Part shown: positions 9,634 to 18,586 of the stretch, piece by piece | Numbering within the stretch: position 1 is the stretch's first letter | Layout of the letters: every line of letters starts with the position of its first letter | Source of the DNA: UBA9676 sp963837105 | GTDB lineage: Bacteria > Actinomycetota > Actinomycetes > Streptosporangiales > Streptosporangiaceae | Reading direction: 5' to 3' | NCBI GenBank assembly: GCA_963837105.1 | Contig: CAWIMG010000019.1 | Location: forward strand, 9,940-73,939 | Length of the DNA stretch: 64,000 nt | Position numbers and translations under genes: made by a program | Notes under the pieces: model-generated | Told to the model about the DNA's origin: nothing | What the model saw: only the letters and a program-made list of their open reading frames with translations | The model's database searches: none

Positions 9634-9814
9634 CACCCGCCTCGCGCATGCGATGTTCTTGCCTGAATTACGGCTTCAGAATCTCTCCGGTTACCGCGCC
9701 AGCGTCCCTGGACTGATTCCCGCAGCCGTGCGATACTAAAGCCTTCATGGGGTATCCCGGAAATATCCAGTTAGCGGCTATCTGGCCGTGAGCGACAGCA
9801 CGGGGGTTGATGAA

Positions 9815-10624
9815 ATGACAACACCGGCCGGCCCTGCCCAGAGCGCCCCGCTTGCCCTTCAAGGGCAGCACACCGAAGGCGAAAATGATCCCTGGACGAT
9901 AAATATCCCTGACCACGCCCAGCGCACGGACTCGCCGCAGTTTGTGGCCGCGAAGAACCTAGCGAATAAGATCCTGGCGACGCTCGGCCTCGATAGCCAG
10001 TTCTACGGTACCGCGGTGATCCAGATGCACCACGGAGGCTCCCTCTGGCTATTCGATAACACTGGCTGGTTCATGGTCCAGAATCAGGCGGGGATTGAAT
10101 GGAGCGCTCAATTCTGTGCGGACCCGAAGAAAGTTGAGCACCTCCGGCTCAACGCGAAGCGCCTTTACGATGCTTTCCCAGCGACGCTGCCGGAGATGAC
10201 CCGCCTGGGTTACACGGACGGGGAAGCCATCCTCAGCACGCCGATAACCGATGCCAACGGAGTTGCCGTATGGGTCGACTCCGTCTTCAATTCCTGCGTC
10301 CCGCTCCCGGCGGCACGCCACATTGGGGTGCTGCCCCAGGGGGATGGCCGGCATCACTACCCCACGCCCATAACGGATATCGATCTTGTTAAGTTCGACG
10401 ACTTCACCCTGTGGGTCACTGACCCGGCTTCAGGCCAGCAGGCGGCCGTGGTCCCGGTGGCCGCGCGCGGGGCGAATGTGAACGAAACGCGCCTGGTCTA
10501 TGCACCCCCGGGAACGGAACTGGACAAGACGCACGCCGCGGCGCACCAGGCCGGGAAGGCCGTGCAATTCGGCCCGTCGAGCCCGCTGACACAGCAGGCG
10601 TACAAGCTCCAGGGTGGTTCCTGA
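9815..10624 (+). CDS. Conserved hypothetical protein, possibly DUF6424-like
   Basis: A 269-residue product starts at ATG 9815, eight bases after a GGGGG ribosome-binding site (9802-9806). A GTG at 9788 would add nine residues. The N-terminal third has ENDPWTINIPDHAQRTDSP, and the middle has MHHGGSLWLFDNTGWFMVQN and IEWSAQFCADPKKVEHLRLNAKR. I associate these segments, from memory only, with an uncharacterised actinobacterial family (DUF6424). No signal peptide, membrane segment or catalytic motif is evident. Local GC is lower than in the core genes, which fits acquired DNA. Function unknown. Confidence 0.65.
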   Translation: MTTPAGPAQSAPLALQGQHTEGENDPWTINIPDHAQRTDSPQFVAAKNLANKILATLGLDSQFYGTAVIQMHHGGSLWLFDNTGWFMVQNQAGIEWSAQFCADPKKVEHLRLNAKRLYDAFPATLPEMTRLGYTDGEAILSTPITDANGVAVWVDSVFNSCVPLPAARHIGVLPQGDGRHHYPTPITDIDLVKFDDFTLWVTDPASGQQAAVVPVAARGANVNETRLVYAPPGTELDKTHAAAHQAGKAVQFGPSSPLTQQAYKLQGGS

Positions 10625-10655
10625 CAGCCGGGGGCTGGGGCAGGCTGGCCGCTGG

Positions 10656-12605
10656 CTACCAGATGCGGACCCGGGCTGCGGGCTCGAGCCACAGTCCGTC
10701 GGTGGCGCCGACATCAAACGCGCCGTAGAACTCGTCGAGGTTGCGCACGATCTGGTTGCACCGGAACTCACCGGGGGAATGCGGGTCGATGGCGAGCAGC
10801 CGGATGGCTTCCTCGTCCCGGGTCTTCTCCTGCCAGGCACGGGCCCATGACAGGAAGAAACGCTGCGCGCCGGTCAGGCCGTCGATGACCGGCGCCTGCC
10901 CGCCGTGCAGCGACACCAGGTAGGCCTTCCATGCGATGCCGAGGCCGCCGAGGTCCCCGATATTCTCCCCGATCGTCAGCGCTCCGTTCACATGCTGGTC
11001 AGGAGCCTGCTTCGGCGCCAGGCCGTTGTACTGCTCGATCAGCGACCGGGTCCGGGTTTCGAACGCCTGCCGGTCGGTTGCGCTCCACCAGTCGGTGAGC
11101 CTGCCGTCACCGTCGTACTTGGAACCCTGGTCGTCGAAGCCGTGGCCGATCTCGTGGCCGATGACCGCGCCGATCGCTCCGTAGTTGGCCGCATCGTCGC
11201 GGCCGGGATCGAAGAACGGATCCTTCAAGATCGCCGCCGGGAACACGATCTCGTTCCTGCCCGGGTTGTAGTAGGCGTTGACGGTCTGGGGGGTCATGAA
11301 CCACTCGTCGCGGTCGACCGGTTTGCCGATCTTGCTCAATTGGCGGCGGAACTCGAAAGCATGAGCGGCCCGCACGTTGGCCATCAGGTCCGCCGGGTCG
11401 ATCCGCAGGCTGGAGTAGTCCCGCCAGCTGACCGGGTAGCCGATCTTCGGCGTGAACTTCCCCAGCTTGTCCAGGGCCCGGCGGCGGGTCTCCGGCCCCA
11501 TCCATTCGAGCTTCTCGATGCTCTGGCGGTAGGCCGCCAGGAGGTTGGCCACCAGGACATCCATCCGCTCCCTGGCCCCAGCTGGGAAGTGCCGGCCGAC
11601 GTAGGCCCGGCCGACCGCTTCCCCCATCGCCCACTCAACCAGCGAGACGCCCCGCTTCCAGCGCTCACGCAACTGGGGGGTGCCGCTCAGGGTGTGGCCG
11701 TAGAAGCCGAAATTCTCCTGGACGAACGCCTCGGACAGGTACCCGGCAGCGCTGTGGATCACCTGCCAGCACAGCCAGTCCCGCCACGCCGGAAGGTGGT
11801 CGTCGGTGAGCAGCGAGGCCAGCCCGGTGCTGAAGCTCGGCTGGCGGAGCACGATCTCGTCGAAGGCGCCAGCGGGCGGATCCATGGCCGCCAGCCACCC
11901 GCGCAGATCCGGCCCCTCAGACAGCATGCCGGCCCAGGTGAGCAGGTTGTAAGTCTTCTCGCGGTCGCGGCTCGCGACCTTATCCCAGTGGTGCCCAGCC
12001 ACCGCCGTCTCCAGCGCGAACACCCGGCTGGCCGCCCGGCCGGCGTCCGGCAACCCGGCCAGCTCGAACATGCGCCGCACATGACCGGCGAACGCGTCCC
12101 GGACACCGGCGAACCGTTCCTGGCGGTAGTAGCTCTCGTCCGGCAGCGAGAGCGCCGCCTGCTCGAAAAACACCAGGTAACGCTCGGGATTACCGGGGTC
12201 GGTGTCGACAAACAGCCGGTACAGGCCCCCGATTCCCACTCGCTCCAGCCGCCCGAGCGTCTCCAGCAGCTCCGGGATGGAACTGACCGCCTGGGCAGCC
12301 GCAAGCGCCTGGCTGATGGGCTGCGAGCCGAGCTGCTCTGCCCGGCCCGCGTCCATGAAACTGGCGTACAGGTCGCCGAGCCTCCGTTCCTCGCTACCTT
12401 CTGGTGCCGACGCGGCCTCTGCCACGATTTCGCGTACCGCGTTCTCGGCCTCTTCCGCCAGAATCCGGAACGCGCCGTCGCGCGCCCGGTCCGCGGGGAT
12501 CTCGGCCCGCGCCAGCCACCGGCCGTTGACGTGCCGGAACAGGTCGTCTTGCGGGCGGATGCAGGGATCGAGCTCGTCGATGGGGATACCGGATGGGAGC
12601 GTCAT
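10656..12605 (-). CDS. M13 family zinc metallopeptidase (PepO/neprilysin-like)
   Basis: The 649-residue product has the zincin motif in GAVIGHEIGHGFDDQGSKYD (HEIGH, with a downstream glutamate in NIGDLGGLGIA as third zinc ligand). It also has the substrate-binding VNAYYNPGRNEIVFPAAIL just before it. The C-terminus (FRCNQIVRNLDEFYGAFDV) is typical of M13 enzymes, which cut oligopeptides. The N-terminal cap domain begins with DPCIRPQDDLFRHVNGRWL. No signal or anchor is visible, so a cytoplasmic enzyme is likely. ATG 12605 starts at the homology; the frame opens upstream to 13067 without similarity. It is divergent from the aldolase-like gene. Confidence 0.94.
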   Translation of the reverse strand: MTLPSGIPIDELDPCIRPQDDLFRHVNGRWLARAEIPADRARDGAFRILAEEAENAVREIVAEAASAPEGSEERRLGDLYASFMDAGRAEQLGSQPISQALAAAQAVSSIPELLETLGRLERVGIGGLYRLFVDTDPGNPERYLVFFEQAALSLPDESYYRQERFAGVRDAFAGHVRRMFELAGLPDAGRAASRVFALETAVAGHHWDKVASRDREKTYNLLTWAGMLSEGPDLRGWLAAMDPPAGAFDEIVLRQPSFSTGLASLLTDDHLPAWRDWLCWQVIHSAAGYLSEAFVQENFGFYGHTLSGTPQLRERWKRGVSLVEWAMGEAVGRAYVGRHFPAGARERMDVLVANLLAAYRQSIEKLEWMGPETRRRALDKLGKFTPKIGYPVSWRDYSSLRIDPADLMANVRAAHAFEFRRQLSKIGKPVDRDEWFMTPQTVNAYYNPGRNEIVFPAAILKDPFFDPGRDDAANYGAIGAVIGHEIGHGFDDQGSKYDGDGRLTDWWSATDRQAFETRTRSLIEQYNGLAPKQAPDQHVNGALTIGENIGDLGGLGIAWKAYLVSLHGGQAPVIDGLTGAQRFFLSWARAWQEKTRDEEAIRLLAIDPHSPGEFRCNQIVRNLDEFYGAFDVGATDGLWLEPAARVRIW

Positions 12606-12722
12606 GCGCTCCAGCGTAGGACCAGCGGCGGAGCCCTCCGGGTTCAGAGGCCATCTGAGCGGGATGGGCCGTGGAACAGTTCCCGGCCGGTTTGCCCGCG
12701 CACTCGCGATAGATAATGAGGG

Positions 12723-13811
12723 ATGCCCGCTACCGGGGAGATGCCCGCTGCCGAGCAGGCTGGGCTCCGCGCTCGCTGTTCGGTCTTCCTGACCGGCCAT
12801 GGGCAGGTCACGGCGGCCGACCTGCTGGCCAGCATCCCCGCTGACACCGTCACCGACCGTTACGGCGATGGCGGGGTTGTCTGCGAACTGGAGGCGGAGA
12901 TCGCCGGGCTGCTGGGCAAGCCAGCGGCGGTGTTCCTGCCCAGCGGGACGATGGCCCAGCAGAGCGTGCTGCGGGTGCACGCGGACCGGCGGCAGCGCAC
13001 GACGGTCATCTTCCACCCCATGTGCCACCTGGACCGGCACGAGGGCGGGGCCTACCAGCGCCTGCACGACCTGACCGGGCGCCCGGCCGGCGACCTGGAC
13101 CGGCTGATGACCATCGCCGACCTGACAGCCATCGGCGAGTCACCCGCGGCGCTGCTGATCGAGCTGCCACAGCGTGATCTTGGTGGCCAGCAGCCGGCCT
13201 GGGAGGATCTGCTGGCCCAGGTCGAGTGGGCCCGCGGCCAGGGAGCCGCCGCCCATCTTGACGGTGCCCGGCTGTGGGAGTCAGCGGCCGGGTACGGCAG
13301 GCCGCCTGCCGAGATCGCGGCGCTGTTCGACACCGTGTACGTGTCGTTCTACAAGGGCATCGGCGCGCTGCCGGGCTGCTGTGTGGCCGGCCCCGCCAGC
13401 ATCATCGCCGAGGTGCGGGAGTGGCGGAAGCGCATGGGCGGCACACTGTTCGGCCTGTGGCCGAACGCCGCATCGGCGCTGACCTGCCTGCGGCGCCGGC
13501 TGCCGCTGATGCCCGCCTATCTCAGCCACGCCCGCGCCATCGCGGCCGCCCTCAGCGGTGCCACCGGTGTGCGGGTCGTGCCCGATCCGCCGCAGGTGCC
13601 GATGATGCACCTCCTGCTGGACACAACGCGGGACAAGTTCGCCGCGGCCGCCCGCCATCTGGCCACCGAGCGGGGGATCTGGGCCTGGCCGGAAGCCATG
13701 GCCACCATCGACCCTGGCATCCAGCGGGTGGAACTGTCCGTCGGCGACGCCACCTGCACGCTGGAGCCGGAGCAGGTCCGCGCCATCATCGCCACCCTGA
13801 CCGGACGCTAG
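12723..13811 (+). CDS. Threonine aldolase/beta-eliminating lyase-like PLP enzyme
   Basis: The 362-residue product belongs to fold-type I PLP enzymes of the low-specificity L-threonine aldolase group, which split threonine to glycine and acetaldehyde. It shows DRYGDGGVVCELEAEIAGLLGK near the N-terminus, AVFLPSGTMAQQ, the PLP-binding AHLDGARLWESA, and the Schiff-base lysine in VYVSFYKGIGALPG. Spacing and length fit the family. It is transcribed away from the M13 peptidase gene, with about 117 bp between the starts. True substrate is not determinable, since relatives act on other beta-hydroxy amino acids. Confidence 0.88.
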   Translation: MPATGEMPAAEQAGLRARCSVFLTGHGQVTAADLLASIPADTVTDRYGDGGVVCELEAEIAGLLGKPAAVFLPSGTMAQQSVLRVHADRRQRTTVIFHPMCHLDRHEGGAYQRLHDLTGRPAGDLDRLMTIADLTAIGESPAALLIELPQRDLGGQQPAWEDLLAQVEWARGQGAAAHLDGARLWESAAGYGRPPAEIAALFDTVYVSFYKGIGALPGCCVAGPASIIAEVREWRKRMGGTLFGLWPNAASALTCLRRRLPLMPAYLSHARAIAAALSGATGVRVVPDPPQVPMMHLLLDTTRDKFAAAARHLATERGIWAWPEAMATIDPGIQRVELSVGDATCTLEPEQVRAIIATLTGR

Positions 13812-13843
13812 CGCGCCTGCTCATCCCAGCGGTATGCCGGCTG

Positions 13844-14623
13844 CTAGCCGGATTTGGGCAGCTGGGTGAGGTCGCTCATCAAGGCGGCGAGGTTGAACCC
13901 CTCGGGCGACCTTCCGGAGCTTTCGATGAAGTCCGCGCTCACGACGGCGTAGGACTCGTCTGCGTAGGCGTTGTAAAAGCCCCAGCTCATCGATTTCAGG
14001 CCACCCCAGGTCACGACCCACAGCTGCTCAGCGTCGTACCCGACCGCCGGGATGCAGTGCCCGTTGTGCGGGTCCGGGGCGGCATTTCCGACGGGACCGC
14101 CCGGCGGCACCACCCACGGGATGGTCAGCCAGTCCCCGCCCTGGGCGACAGCGAAGTCTGGGAGCGCGACGCCGAGGTAGATTCCGCCCAGCAGGTAGAT
14201 GGCACTTTGTGCTTGCGACTGGTTCTGCAGTTGGAGGCTGGTAAAGGCCTGAACCTTGTGCTGGCCCAGCCCGGTCGCACGCCAGTACTTGAGGACAGTG
14301 AGCATGTTGCAGCCCTCGTCGGGGGGAGGCGGCGTGCCGACGAAGTGCTCGTAAAAGGTCAGGACCGCCGCGGGTGGGACGGTCACTTCGGTCGCGGCGT
14401 TGGCGGTCCAGTTCTGGATCATATGGCCAGCCGCGGCACAGGTGCAGTCGCCGTACTGGTCGTTGTAGTACATCGGCCAGGTAGGGACCTTCTGGTAATA
14501 GGCGACCGAAGCGGGCGGTGCTGGCAACGCGGGCGTCAGGTAGTCGCCAAAGCGGAAGGTCCGGTCATCGACGACCGGCGGGTGCTTGCCAAGCCTGTAG
14601 GGTCCGGGCACGGCGGCCTCCAT
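13844..14623 (-). CDS. Papain-like (Cys/His) fold hypothetical protein
   Basis: The 259-residue protein carries YGDCTCAAAGHMIQNW around residue 57, a candidate nucleophile cysteine at the start of a helix. About 130 residues later comes NGHCIPAVGYDAEQLWVVTWG, which looks like the catalytic-histidine strand pair of papain or C39-type peptidases. No signal peptide is visible. The start lies six bases after the stop of the membrane-anchored gene upstream (14630-15229), so the two probably form an operon. Substrate is unknown, and it could equally be a non-peptidase of the same fold. Confidence 0.68.
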   Translation of the reverse strand: MEAAVPGPYRLGKHPPVVDDRTFRFGDYLTPALPAPPASVAYYQKVPTWPMYYNDQYGDCTCAAAGHMIQNWTANAATEVTVPPAAVLTFYEHFVGTPPPPDEGCNMLTVLKYWRATGLGQHKVQAFTSLQLQNQSQAQSAIYLLGGIYLGVALPDFAVAQGGDWLTIPWVVPPGGPVGNAAPDPHNGHCIPAVGYDAEQLWVVTWGGLKSMSWGFYNAYADESYAVVSADFIESSGRSPEGFNLAALMSDLTQLPKSG

Positions 14624-14629
14624 TTCAGG

Positions 14630-15229
14630 TCAGATTGGTGTCAAAGGCACGTTAGCAACGTGGCCCGATCGTAAGACTCGTCGCCGCGCGTGGATAGCGC
14701 AGGTTGTATCGCCGGGTCTGGCCGGGAGCTTGCATCGGCTGCCTTTGGCGGTGGTTGCGCTGCAGCGGTGGGGGAGAGGGCGGGATTCTGCTGGCTCGCG
14801 GGGTTCGGGACCGGCCCGTTGGCTGGCATCAGCCGGCCGGGCTGCCGCCGCGGGTTCCGGTTTCCCGGCGGGCGGGTCCGCGTCGGCTGCCCAGGAGGTG
14901 ACCTGTTCCCGCATCCGCTCCGACCATGCCGTAATGAGCGCCAGCTGGTCTTCCAGCCAGTCGCCTTCGCTGGCGGGCCGCGCGGCCGGGACCGGCGGCG
15001 GCTGAGCGTCCTTCTGCATTAGCGGGGCAGGCGGCGCTTGCCCGGTCGGCTGCGCTTGCTCGGTCGGCTGCCCAGCCGGCTGCGCTTGCCCGGTCGGCTG
15101 CCCAGCCGGCTGCCCCAGCAGGTCTGCGATCAGCGTCTCGTCCGCCGCAGGCCGGCGGCGTGCCCGGCGCGCGAGCATCACCAGCCCGCCAGACAAGGCG
15201 AGCAGCAGCCCCGTGATCAGCCACACCAT
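14630..15229 (-). CDS. Membrane-anchored Pro/Gln-repeat protein with C-terminal CCCH motif
   Basis: The 199-residue product starts with a hydrophobic helix (VWLITGLLLALSGGLVML) followed by Arg-rich residues, which suggests an N-in anchor. Residues 39-70 form a repetitive linker (QPAGQPTGQAQ-type), mirrored by about 30-bp DNA repeats at 15040-15120. After a short helical region comes a C-terminal motif RCSATTAKGSRCKLPA...TTCAIHA, a C-x-ATT-x-x-G-x-x-C...C-x-x-H pattern found in small zinc-binding domains (DUF5763-like). It precedes the papain-like gene by six bases. Function unknown; an anchored adaptor is one possibility. Confidence 0.66.
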   Translation of the reverse strand: MVWLITGLLLALSGGLVMLARRARRRPAADETLIADLLGQPAGQPTGQAQPAGQPTEQAQPTGQAPPAPLMQKDAQPPPVPAARPASEGDWLEDQLALITAWSERMREQVTSWAADADPPAGKPEPAAAARPADASQRAGPEPREPAESRPLPHRCSATTAKGSRCKLPARPGDTTCAIHARRRVLRSGHVANVPLTPI

Positions 15230-15425
15230 GTGCGTCCCTTACCCGGTCAGACCGCCCCCATCCAGTACCACCGGCGATCCCCGACCTGCGGTGACATGCC
15301 CCTCTCAGATGATGTACCCACCACGCAGAGTCACTCTCCGCCGGCGCCGCTTGGCCGGCGGCTGAGACGGGCCGGAGCCGTCTTGCTAATCTGACCAGCC
15401 GGGAGCGGGAAATACAGGGGAGCGC

Positions 15426-16007
15426 ATGGCTGAGTATCACTTCGTCAGCACATGGCAGATCCAGGCGCCGATAGAGCAGGTGTGGGACGAGATCTCCCAC
15501 TCCGAGCGCTGGCCGGACTGGTGGAAGTACGTCGTCGGCGTGGAGGAGCTGGAGCCGGGCGATGCCGACGGGGTCGGCAAGCGTCAGCGCCTGCTATTCC
15601 GGACGCGGCTGCCGTACACACTCGGCTTCGACGTGCGCGTCACCCACGTGCAGCCGCCGTCGGAGCTGGCGGCTGAGGCCACCGGAGAGCTGACCGGCAC
15701 CGGCCGCTGGACGCTCACCCCGGCCGATGGCGGCACGCTGGTCCGCTACTACTGGGACATCCGCACCACCAAGCGCTGGATGAACCTGCTGGCGCCGGTT
15801 GCCCGGCCGGCGTTCAAGTGGAATCACGACGAGCTGATGCGCGAGGGGGGCGAGAGCCTGGCCCGCCGCCTTGGCGGGGACCTGGTGCTGCCCGGCACGC
15901 CGGTGCGGCCGCGTCCGCCGGTGAGAGCCGCATCGTGGGCCGTCTTGGCTGCCGCACTGGTGGCATTGGGCGTGTGGGCACTGCGGAGGCGCACCTCGTC
16001 ACGGTGA
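15426..16007 (+). CDS. SRPBCC (START-like) domain protein with C-terminal membrane helix
   Basis: The 193-residue protein begins with an SRPBCC/polyketide-cyclase fold: WQIQAPIEQVWDEISHSERWPDWW, a VEELEPGDADGVGKRQRLLF strand region and a C-terminal helix that would cover the cavity. Such domains bind hydrophobic ligands. Residues 165-185 (AASWAVLAAALVALGVWAL) form a single membrane helix followed by RRR, so the domain is tethered. The 3' end overlaps that of the convergent methyltransferase gene by 9 bp. Ligand unknown. Confidence 0.82.
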   Translation: MAEYHFVSTWQIQAPIEQVWDEISHSERWPDWWKYVVGVEELEPGDADGVGKRQRLLFRTRLPYTLGFDVRVTHVQPPSELAAEATGELTGTGRWTLTPADGGTLVRYYWDIRTTKRWMNLLAPVARPAFKWNHDELMREGGESLARRLGGDLVLPGTPVRPRPPVRAASWAVLAAALVALGVWALRRRTSSR

Positions 16008-16757
16008 AAGCTGGACCGCGCCGTGTCGTGCGCGGCGGTCAGGCATGAAGGCTTTGCGAGCGAGGACAAGCCGGTACCGCGGGCTGCCGTCTGCGCGCAG
16101 GCCCAGAGCCGTCAGGGGGACTGTAGCCACCGTGAATCGCGATGCTGTCAGGTCGCCGCGGACTGCGTACAGCGGGCAGGTCCGGTAGTACATGACGAAC
16201 GGAGGACGCCACACGGCGTTGCGAATCCGCATGGCCAGGTCGAACCCGAGCAGTGCCCAGTACCAGCGTGAGGTGATGGGCTGCGGCGCACCGATCGGGA
16301 AGGCGAAGACCCCGCCAGGCCGCAGCGCGCGGTACACGCCGGCGAATAGCGCGGGCCGCTCGGCGGGCAGGAAGTGCCCGAGCGCTCCGAAACTGACCGC
16401 CAGGTCGAAGGCCCCGTCGAAGGGCAGGGCCCGGGCGTCGGCCCGCACCAGCGTGGCGTCCGGGTGCGCAGTGCGCGCCCGCGTGAGCATGCCCCTGCTG
16501 AAGTCGGTGCCCGTGACCGGCCCCTGGCACAGGGAGGTGAGGACCCGCATGCCCGCACCGGTGCCGCAGCACACGTCCAGTCCCCGGCCGAACGGGCCGA
16601 GCGGGCGCAACGCGCCGGTGGTCGCGTCAAGCACGCCATCGGGGGAGCGGAAAGGCGTGTGGTCGAACTTGGGGGCAAGCAGGTCGTAGCCGCCTTCGAC
16701 CGAGGACAGTGCCTGCCTGGCCAGTTCACGCAGCGACGGGCCCCGGGGCGAGAACAT
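15999..16757 (-). CDS. Class I SAM-dependent methyltransferase
   Basis: The 252-residue protein contains motif I GLDVCCGTGAGMRVL (SAM glycine loop), the acidic end of strand 2 in GTDFSRGML, and LVRADARALPFDGAFDLAVSFGALGH, which holds the second acidic residue and motif IV. LRPGGVFAFPIG follows. This is the UbiE/Methyltransf_11 pattern. The start ATG 16757 follows a GGGGAAG site; an upstream extension to 16847 is unlikely. The C-terminal region has two hydrophobic stretches that may form a membrane-binding cap. Substrate unknown. Confidence 0.85.
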   Translation of the reverse strand: MFSPRGPSLRELARQALSSVEGGYDLLAPKFDHTPFRSPDGVLDATTGALRPLGPFGRGLDVCCGTGAGMRVLTSLCQGPVTGTDFSRGMLTRARTAHPDATLVRADARALPFDGAFDLAVSFGALGHFLPAERPALFAGVYRALRPGGVFAFPIGAPQPITSRWYWALLGFDLAMRIRNAVWRPPFVMYYRTCPLYAVRGDLTASRFTVATVPLTALGLRADGSPRYRLVLARKAFMPDRRARHGAVQLSP

Positions 16758-16849
16758 CGGCCAAGAGTACTTCCCCCCATGCCAGCCGAACGGGCAGGAG
16801 CGGCTGTCAGTTGATGTCGAACTCGTTGCCCGGGTTGTTCGCGGCACTG

Positions 16850-17767
16850 CTAATTGGGGGCTATTTCCGAGACGGCGGCTACGAGCCGGTCGAAGAGCCG
16901 GTCTGCCTCAGCGAGGGTCTCATTATCAGGGAGATAGCCCAGCGGCCCGCGCTGGCGTCTGCTGCTGATGACATGCTGGCGGCACAGCAGGTGCTTTTCG
17001 ATGGCGACGAAGGCGTCCAGTTCGGTTTGCAGGGAGATCAGCGCACAGAGAGGGCCGCTCACGCGGTACGCCCTCTCATCATCGCCGGCTTCCAGCGCGT
17101 CCCAGATGGCCCGGACCGCCCAGCAGACGTCCGCGGCTGGCATGGTTCCATCGATGCCCCGCCGGAAGGTATCGGTCAGCGCAGCGCCGCCGGCTCCTTC
17201 GAATACGCGCACTCGCCCCTGTGTGGCCTGCTTGATTGCGGAGATATTGGGCCCAATGGGAACTGCTTCTGGCTTCGCATAGACACGGTTGCCGAACATG
17301 TCGTAAAGGCGAACGAGGACAGCAGGGCTCATGGGCCGGCCCACATAACCGCTGGCGTCCTGGACGACAAGCGGGATAGCCGTGGCTTGCATGACGGCGG
17401 CATAGTAATCGACCAGACTTGTGTCCGGGAGCCCCACGTGCACAGGCGGAATTGCCATCAGTGACGTTGCACCCATGTTCTCAGCGTGGACAGCGAGCCG
17501 TACTGCTTCGACTGTGCTTTCAGCGCCACAGCTGATTACCGAAACTGTGCCGGATGTCGCCTCGCACACGGCCGAGGCGAGATCTCTGCGTTCCGCCGAA
17601 GTCAGGCGGATAATTTCGGAAACCATGCCGACGGTGACACCATCGGCGCCTTGCTCAATGACCCACTCAATCTCGGCCGACAACGCTGAATAGTCAATGT
17701 CATCGTGATCGGTGAACGGGGTCTGGATAACCGGCAGTACCCCGGCTACCTGCAATGGCTCAGGCAC
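16850..17767 (-). CDS. Dihydrodipicolinate synthase/N-acetylneuraminate lyase-family aldolase
   Basis: The 305-residue product is a TIM-barrel class I aldolase of the DapA family, which form a Schiff base with an alpha-keto acid. It opens with GVLPVIQTPFTDHDDIDYSAL, has GADGVTVGMVSEIIRLT (the GxxGE-like strand, here with GMVSE), and has VYAKPEAVPIGPNI, with the likely Schiff-base lysine. It stands alone, without lysine biosynthesis genes, so a catabolic or unusual substrate is more likely than DapA itself. Start codon was chosen at 17767 because homology begins immediately. Confidence 0.82.
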   Translation of the reverse strand: MPEPLQVAGVLPVIQTPFTDHDDIDYSALSAEIEWVIEQGADGVTVGMVSEIIRLTSAERRDLASAVCEATSGTVSVISCGAESTVEAVRLAVHAENMGATSLMAIPPVHVGLPDTSLVDYYAAVMQATAIPLVVQDASGYVGRPMSPAVLVRLYDMFGNRVYAKPEAVPIGPNISAIKQATQGRVRVFEGAGGAALTDTFRRGIDGTMPAADVCWAVRAIWDALEAGDDERAYRVSGPLCALISLQTELDAFVAIEKHLLCRQHVISSRRQRGPLGYLPDNETLAEADRLFDRLVAAVSEIAPN

Positions 17768-17836
17768 AGCATTGCCCCATGATCTGCACGTTGCCGATCT
17801 CCTCCAGGTTGAGGCTGCTCGGGTGAGGGCGCCGGA

Positions 17837-18184
17837 TCAGTGCAACGGCGACGGGTGACGGGGCTGGTAGATGGGAAATTCTGCGCCGTCTGGCAGGCGG
17901 ATCGCCGCCACCAGGCCCCAGCCCTGGTCTGAGATATCGCGTGCCACTTCCACGCCTTTGGCCTTCAGCTCGGCGAGGGTGGCATGGATGTCATCACACA
18001 TCAGGTAAAGCTCATGGCGGCTGCCACCGTCCGCCGGATGGACAGCCAGTTCCGCGGGCGGCAGCGCGAAGATGAGCCAGCCACCCCCCGCATCGACCGA
18101 CGGCAGATTCAGCACATCAGCGAAGAAGGCACGGGCTTTGACAGCATCTGGCGAGAAGACGATCGCGTGCATGCCGGTGATCAC
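17837..18184 (-). CDS. VOC (glyoxalase/dioxygenase) superfamily protein
   Basis: This 115-residue single VOC module reads HAIVFSPDAVKARAFFADVL at the start and ends IRLPDGAEFPIYQPRH. The paired beta-alpha-beta-beta-beta units are typical of metal-dependent glyoxalase-fold proteins. Start is GTG 18184, with an ATG four codons later. It is one of four VOC genes between 17.8 and 40.2 kb. The ligand cannot be inferred. Confidence 0.85.
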   Translation of the reverse strand: MITGMHAIVFSPDAVKARAFFADVLNLPSVDAGGGWLIFALPPAELAVHPADGGSRHELYLMCDDIHATLAELKAKGVEVARDISDQGWGLVAAIRLPDGAEFPIYQPRHPSPLH

Positions 18185-18311
18185 GCTCCGAGCCTAGCCG
18201 TTGCCAGGGCAGCGATGCCGGCACGCGAGAGATCACCATTGGCTTGCCAGGCTCATCGACGCGGTAGCTGGCACCTTGCTGGTCAGCAGAATCCTGAAGG
18301 CACCGATCTGG

Positions 18312-18512
18312 TCAGCCTGGCGGGCTGCCCTCAGCCCCAGGGTCTTCGTCGTCCTCCTCACGCAGCCAGGGCTCAACCCCGCCTTCCCGGTGCCGCTCCT
18401 GCTCGCGCATGACCTCCCGCATCATGGCGACCTCGCGGTCCTCATCGTCCACGTCAGAGTCGCGGGCTGGCTCGCCGCCAGAACTGCCTGGCGCCGGTTC
18501 ACGCTCATTCAT
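18312..18512 (-). CDS. Small acidic hypothetical protein
   Basis: The 66-residue product is highly charged (MNEREPAPGSSGGEPARDSD, then a Glu/Arg-rich helix MMREVMREQERHREGG). It has no cysteines or membrane segment. The start at ATG 18512 is supported by a strong GGGAGGA site about seven bases upstream. The frame extends to 18677 with an implausible Arg/Pro-rich leader. It resembles short disordered actinobacterial proteins with no known role. Confidence 0.6.
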   Translation of the reverse strand: MNEREPAPGSSGGEPARDSDVDDEDREVAMMREVMREQERHREGGVEPWLREEDDEDPGAEGSPPG

Positions 18513-18586
18513 GACCAGATCCTCCCTCAGGCCAGGATCGTGGCTCAGCACTCGGCCCGAACCATTATCCCGCGGCACTGGCCGTG

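Noticed and set aside
8236..9636. Minus-strand frame over the glycosyltransferase gene
   Set aside because: Antisense shadow with no recognisable motif.
10905..12716. Long plus-strand open frame across the M13 peptidase gene
   Set aside because: Antisense of a gene with complete zincin motifs; composition is typical of a shadow frame.
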